Below, one piece after another: positions 61,165-64,000 of a DNA stretch of 64,000 nucleotides. Every line of letters starts with the position of its first letter. The stretch's first letter is position 1. The notes under the pieces were generated by a model. The model was not told the origin of the DNA. It saw only the letters and a list, made by a program, of their open reading frames with translations, and ran no database searches. The position numbers were made by a program, and so were the translations under genes. This DNA comes from Paenibacillus vini (GTDB taxonomy: Bacteria; Bacillota; Bacilli; Paenibacillales; Paenibacillaceae), in the NCBI RefSeq assembly GCF_018403325.1, contig NZ_BOSL01000008.1, positions 1 through 64,000 on the forward strand. Reading direction: 5' to 3'.

Positions 61165-62075
61165 TTATCCGATTGTAGATACCACATTTCCATCTTGATC
61201 CTTGATGTATGTTTTGAGGACTCGTAGAATTATACTTTTATTAGAAGACAAAGTAAGTTCTCCTTCTTTCGACTGAAGTTTGTGTATCAGCTCGTTGACA
61301 ACCGTTTCATCAAGTTTCACAGTGATCTTGTTCTCGTCTATTTCAAAACCGGTCGATGAAGCGGTCACTAAGGTTATGCATAACTCTCTGCTCATAAGAA
61401 TCAAATCTTTACCTTTAAGCAAACGGCCGTGCAGCAGCTTTCCAATCGTACCGGCTTGCTTCGCTCCTAATGTGAGTACAGACGGCTTCTTACTGAAGAT
61501 ACCACTCTTCCCCGATTCCCATGCCAATTGATCCACAAATAAAAATCCGGTGCCCGATCCATCACGATCTATTCCTACTTGAACACTTTCCTAAACAGCT
61601 GGAACTTGGAGAACAGAATTACGGGATAAATCCGTAATATAACCCGGAAGTTCTTCTTCTGCGGCTTCAAGGCTCCCAAACATATAGGTCCATTTGCATC
61701 AAAAAAATCACCTGCAGAAAATATATTACCGCTGTTAAATACATATCGCGCCATATTTTGAAGCAGGTTTATCGCCCATGCCGGAGGCTCCTCCTCGTCC
61801 TTACCGCGGACAACGCGAAAAGTAAGTTCAAATCCATAACCGCTAAAGTTAAGATCTTTCGATTCCTTCTCATAGAGCTCGGAGAAACCAAAGGTTACAA
61901 TATGCCAGTGCGGTAGAGGCTTTTCCGCTTTATAAGCACTTAGACCAGCTAAGGGATCTTGACCTCCAAGAAAATAAGGAAGTGAGTTAATATAATGCTT
62001 CGGTTTCTGTTCCCCGTATAGTTTTGTTACCGCTTCTTCAATTGCATCCCATCCTGTCGTGTTTTCTTCGCTCAT
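61165..62075 (-). pseudogene. Suppressor-of-fused (SUFU)-family gene, broken
   Basis: The first 140 residues (from ATG 62075) match the SUFU domain: TTGWDAIEEAVTKLYGEQKP, PHWHIVTFGFSELYEKESKD, NLLQNMARYVFNSGNIFSAG. After DANGPI the frame is lost. The family's second part, SLEAAEEELPGYITDLSRNS, is in the +1 frame with about 45 residues missing. It meets a TAG near 61592, then continues in frame to the end (GFLFVDQLAWESGKSGIFSK, ILRVLKTYIKDQDGNVVSTI). So there is one deletion/frameshift and one nonsense codon. SUFU proteins are often immunity proteins in toxin loci. Confidence 0.85.
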
Positions 62076-62150
62076 GATTATCCCTCAATCTCGTCTTGTA
62101 TTAAATCCACCTAAATCTATTATCTTAAAATTTAACAATATAAATAAAAT

Positions 62151-62174
62151 AGCCACCGATTTAATGTCGGTGGC
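62151..62174 (-). terminator. Terminator of gshF
   Basis: GCCACCGA/TCGGTGGC stem with a 7-base loop, followed on the minus strand by TATTTTATTT. Confidence 0.9.
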
Positions 62175-62179
62175 ATAAC

Positions 62180-64000
62180 TTACGATCTATTTCCGAAAAG
62201 CAAATCGAGTATTTTATCATCCGCTTTTCGATTAACACCTTGATGTGGGTAACAATGAATGTGAATGGCCGGATTAAAATTAATCTCGATGATGCTGTAA
62301 TTCTGATCCGTTGCTTCAACGTTAATATCTTTTATCATCATGTCTACGCCACAAAATGTAGCACCGGAAGCCTTGGCGGCGAGAACTGCGATCCGCTTAT
62401 AACTTGCATCGATTTCGTCCGTAAAATCAATGCTGTCCCCACCGGTACTAATATTGGAGTTTTCTCTTAAATACACGGTCTCTCCTTTGTCAGGAACCTC
62501 GACAATACTCTTGGATTGATTTTTTAGAAACATCTTCTCGGCTTCGCCTAACTGAATCTTTTCAAGTGGAGTTTTATAGCCCTTCCCTCTTAACGGATCT
62601 TTGTTCTTATCATGGATTAACTGCTCAATTGTATGGATTCCGTCACCAACGATGTTAGCAGGTACCCGATGTAGAATACCGACGACTTCATTACCCATGA
62701 CCAGGAATCGATACTCCTTCCCCAGCACGAATTCTTCAAGCAGTACGGTTCGATCATGTTCAAACGCTATTTTAAATGCTTGCTCGAAATCTTCCTTAGT
62801 GAACTGGTTAGTGAAAATCGTGATGCCAAGTCCGAAGTTCGTCGACTTTGGTTTTATTACAATTTGTTTCTCCCGGTACAATTCATAATCATGAATTGCA
62901 TCGTCAATATTTCGGTATGAAGTACCTTCAGGCACTTGAATCCCTTGCCCCCTCAAAACTTGTTTAGTAACGATTTTATTCTCCATAATCAGTACTGTAC
63001 TGAACGAGTCTAACGATGTCTTGGTTGCTTGCTTAACGTACTCCTTATGGTCTCCTTTTTGCAGAAGGATGAAGTTTTCATCGCGATCCATGATCTCAAA
63101 ACGGATTCCACGTTTGACCGCTGCTTTTAATAATAACTGTGTTGACAGTTCCAAGTCTTCAAATCCGGCAAACTTATATCCTGTTTCTATGCTTTGTTTT
63201 GCATATTCCTTAGCTTTAGTTAGATGATATTGTAAGAAATTTGACCCATTGATTTCAGATTTCAAGATAGACGCAAAACTAAGATCAGGATTGAATATAA
63301 CTTTTCTTTGATCCTCGATCAAATCGATTTGTTGCTGACTTTCCGGAAATATCGTCTTCATCATTTCTTGCATGTTATTAAGGAGTTCCAGCGCCTTTTC
63401 CTGCATTGTTGCTGAAGAATCGCTCCCGCCCCATTTACCGTAAATCCCCTGGATCATAAGGGTATCCACATTGAGATTCGCCTGGAGTTGTTCTTCCTTG
63501 TTAAACGGCTCATCTTCTTTAAGCAACATATATATCAGGAATAAGTGAATGAATTTCATGGATTGAAGACTTATCCCATTTTTATAAAGTGGATTTAGAT
63601 CGAACATGCGAAGTTCAAGATAATCAATTCCGTTTTCAAGAAGGCTTTGCAGTTGATTATCCCCTTTTGCCGACTTGATTCGAACGGGACTATAATACTC
63701 TTTCGCACTCAGCAGATCCTTGGATTGAACCAAATATTGCAGATCCTGAATATATTCATGAATGGAGTTAAATGAAACATAGTACGGTTTTTCGTTCCGA
63801 TATCCGCACACACTGTTTCGAAGTGAATTCATATTAGGAAAAAAACGGCTCTCGGTATCTAAATGATCGCTTAAGGATACGCATTGTTCAATGTAAGACT
63901 TACTGAATACCGGGCTAGCGCCTGTTAGAAAAATGAGCAGCCAGCGGTATTTCAACGTATTTCTCGCTACTTTTAGATATAATTGATCTTTGAACGTCTT
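62180..64000 (-). CDS. gshF: Bifunctional glutathione synthase GshF (5' end outside window)
   Basis: 606 residues to the right edge, with the frame still open there; the full protein is about 750 residues. The N-terminal part is the end of the glutamate-cysteine ligase domain (YRWLLIFLTGASPVFSKSYI, GIDYLELRMFDLNPLYKNGI). The C-terminal part from about residue 330 is an ATP-grasp domain (QIVIKPKSTNFGLGITIF, VLLEEFVLGKEYRFLVMGNE, FCGVDMMIKDI, IIEINFNPAIHIHCYPHQG). It makes gamma-glutamylcysteine and then glutathione. A TTG at 63955 is an artefact start: residues before it also match the ligase. Confidence 0.93.
   Translation of the reverse strand, partial: KTFKDQLYLKVARNTLKYRWLLIFLTGASPVFSKSYIEQCVSLSDHLDTESRFFPNMNSLRNSVCGYRNEKPYYVSFNSIHEYIQDLQYLVQSKDLLSAKEYYSPVRIKSAKGDNQLQSLLENGIDYLELRMFDLNPLYKNGISLQSMKFIHLFLIYMLLKEDEPFNKEEQLQANLNVDTLMIQGIYGKWGGSDSSATMQEKALELLNNMQEMMKTIFPESQQQIDLIEDQRKVIFNPDLSFASILKSEINGSNFLQYHLTKAKEYAKQSIETGYKFAGFEDLELSTQLLLKAAVKRGIRFEIMDRDENFILLQKGDHKEYVKQATKTSLDSFSTVLIMENKIVTKQVLRGQGIQVPEGTSYRNIDDAIHDYELYREKQIVIKPKSTNFGLGITIFTNQFTKEDFEQAFKIAFEHDRTVLLEEFVLGKEYRFLVMGNEVVGILHRVPANIVGDGIHTIEQLIHDKNKDPLRGKGYKTPLEKIQLGEAEKMFLKNQSKSIVEVPDKGETVYLRENSNISTGGDSIDFTDEIDASYKRIAVLAAKASGATFCGVDMMIKDINVEATDQNYSIIEINFNPAIHIHCYPHQGVNRKADDKILDLLFGNRS

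Noticed and set aside
62180-63955. gshF starting at TTG 63955 as a complete gene
   Set aside because: The frame is open to the edge and the residues before TTG (DQLYLKVARNT) also match the ligase domain, so the gene is simply cut by the window.

Overview
The window looks like a chromosomal piece of a spore-forming Bacillota bacterium, most likely Paenibacillus or a close relative. The case rests on the cwlJ-gerQ spore germination pair, the cortex-lytic enzyme gene sleB, AGGAGG-type ribosome binding sites with frequent TTG and GTG starts, strong intrinsic terminators, a T-box leader and a Bce-type peptide detoxification module. No rRNA, tRNA or CRISPR array was found. The first bases carry what may be the right end of an IS200/IS605 element. 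The last gene, gshF, runs off the right edge.

From about 0.1 to 36.5 kb the layout is compact and housekeeping-like. It holds: an FAD oxidoreductase; cwlJ-gerQ; a CNNM/CBS membrane protein; an ECF sigma factor with a membrane-anchored DUF4367-like partner; a DksA-type zinc finger protein; an MFS carrier; an M29 aminopeptidase; a KtrB-type potassium channel; an AI-2E family permease; a zinc dehydrogenase; a MerR-thioredoxin operon; an Rrf2 regulon (regulator, CatE-like dioxygenase, YwnB-like reductase) marked by three copies of one palindrome; a fluoride riboswitch driving a CLC-F type antiporter; a BceRS-BceAB-like operon; sleB; a ZIP transporter; an ABC-F protein; two glyoxalase-fold genes, one a 635-residue multidomain fusion; and an AdhR-like regulator divergent from an aldehyde detoxification operon.

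From about 36.5 to 64 kb the region is more accessory. It holds an oxidoreductase/AraC sugar-type operon, an XerS-like recombinase with a dif-like site just upstream, regulator/enzyme pairs (HxlR/SDR, MarR/hydrolase, TetR/quinone reductase), nirB-nirD-hemD for nitrite assimilation and siroheme, a secreted serine hydrolase, a catalase, a SUKH-type protein and gshF.

This right half also carries clear decay: truncated or frameshifted remnants of SnoaL-like, GNAT, universal stress, AlkZ-like, PIN-like and Suppressor-of-fused genes. It also has a dispersed repeat built on ATGTTCTTGTCC/GGACAAGAACAT, with three related units at 44.2, 52.9 and 54.1 kb. The least explained items are this repeat, the T-box with no amino-acid gene behind it, the orphan 24-bp palindrome at 58.66 kb and the fusion protein at 30.3 kb.
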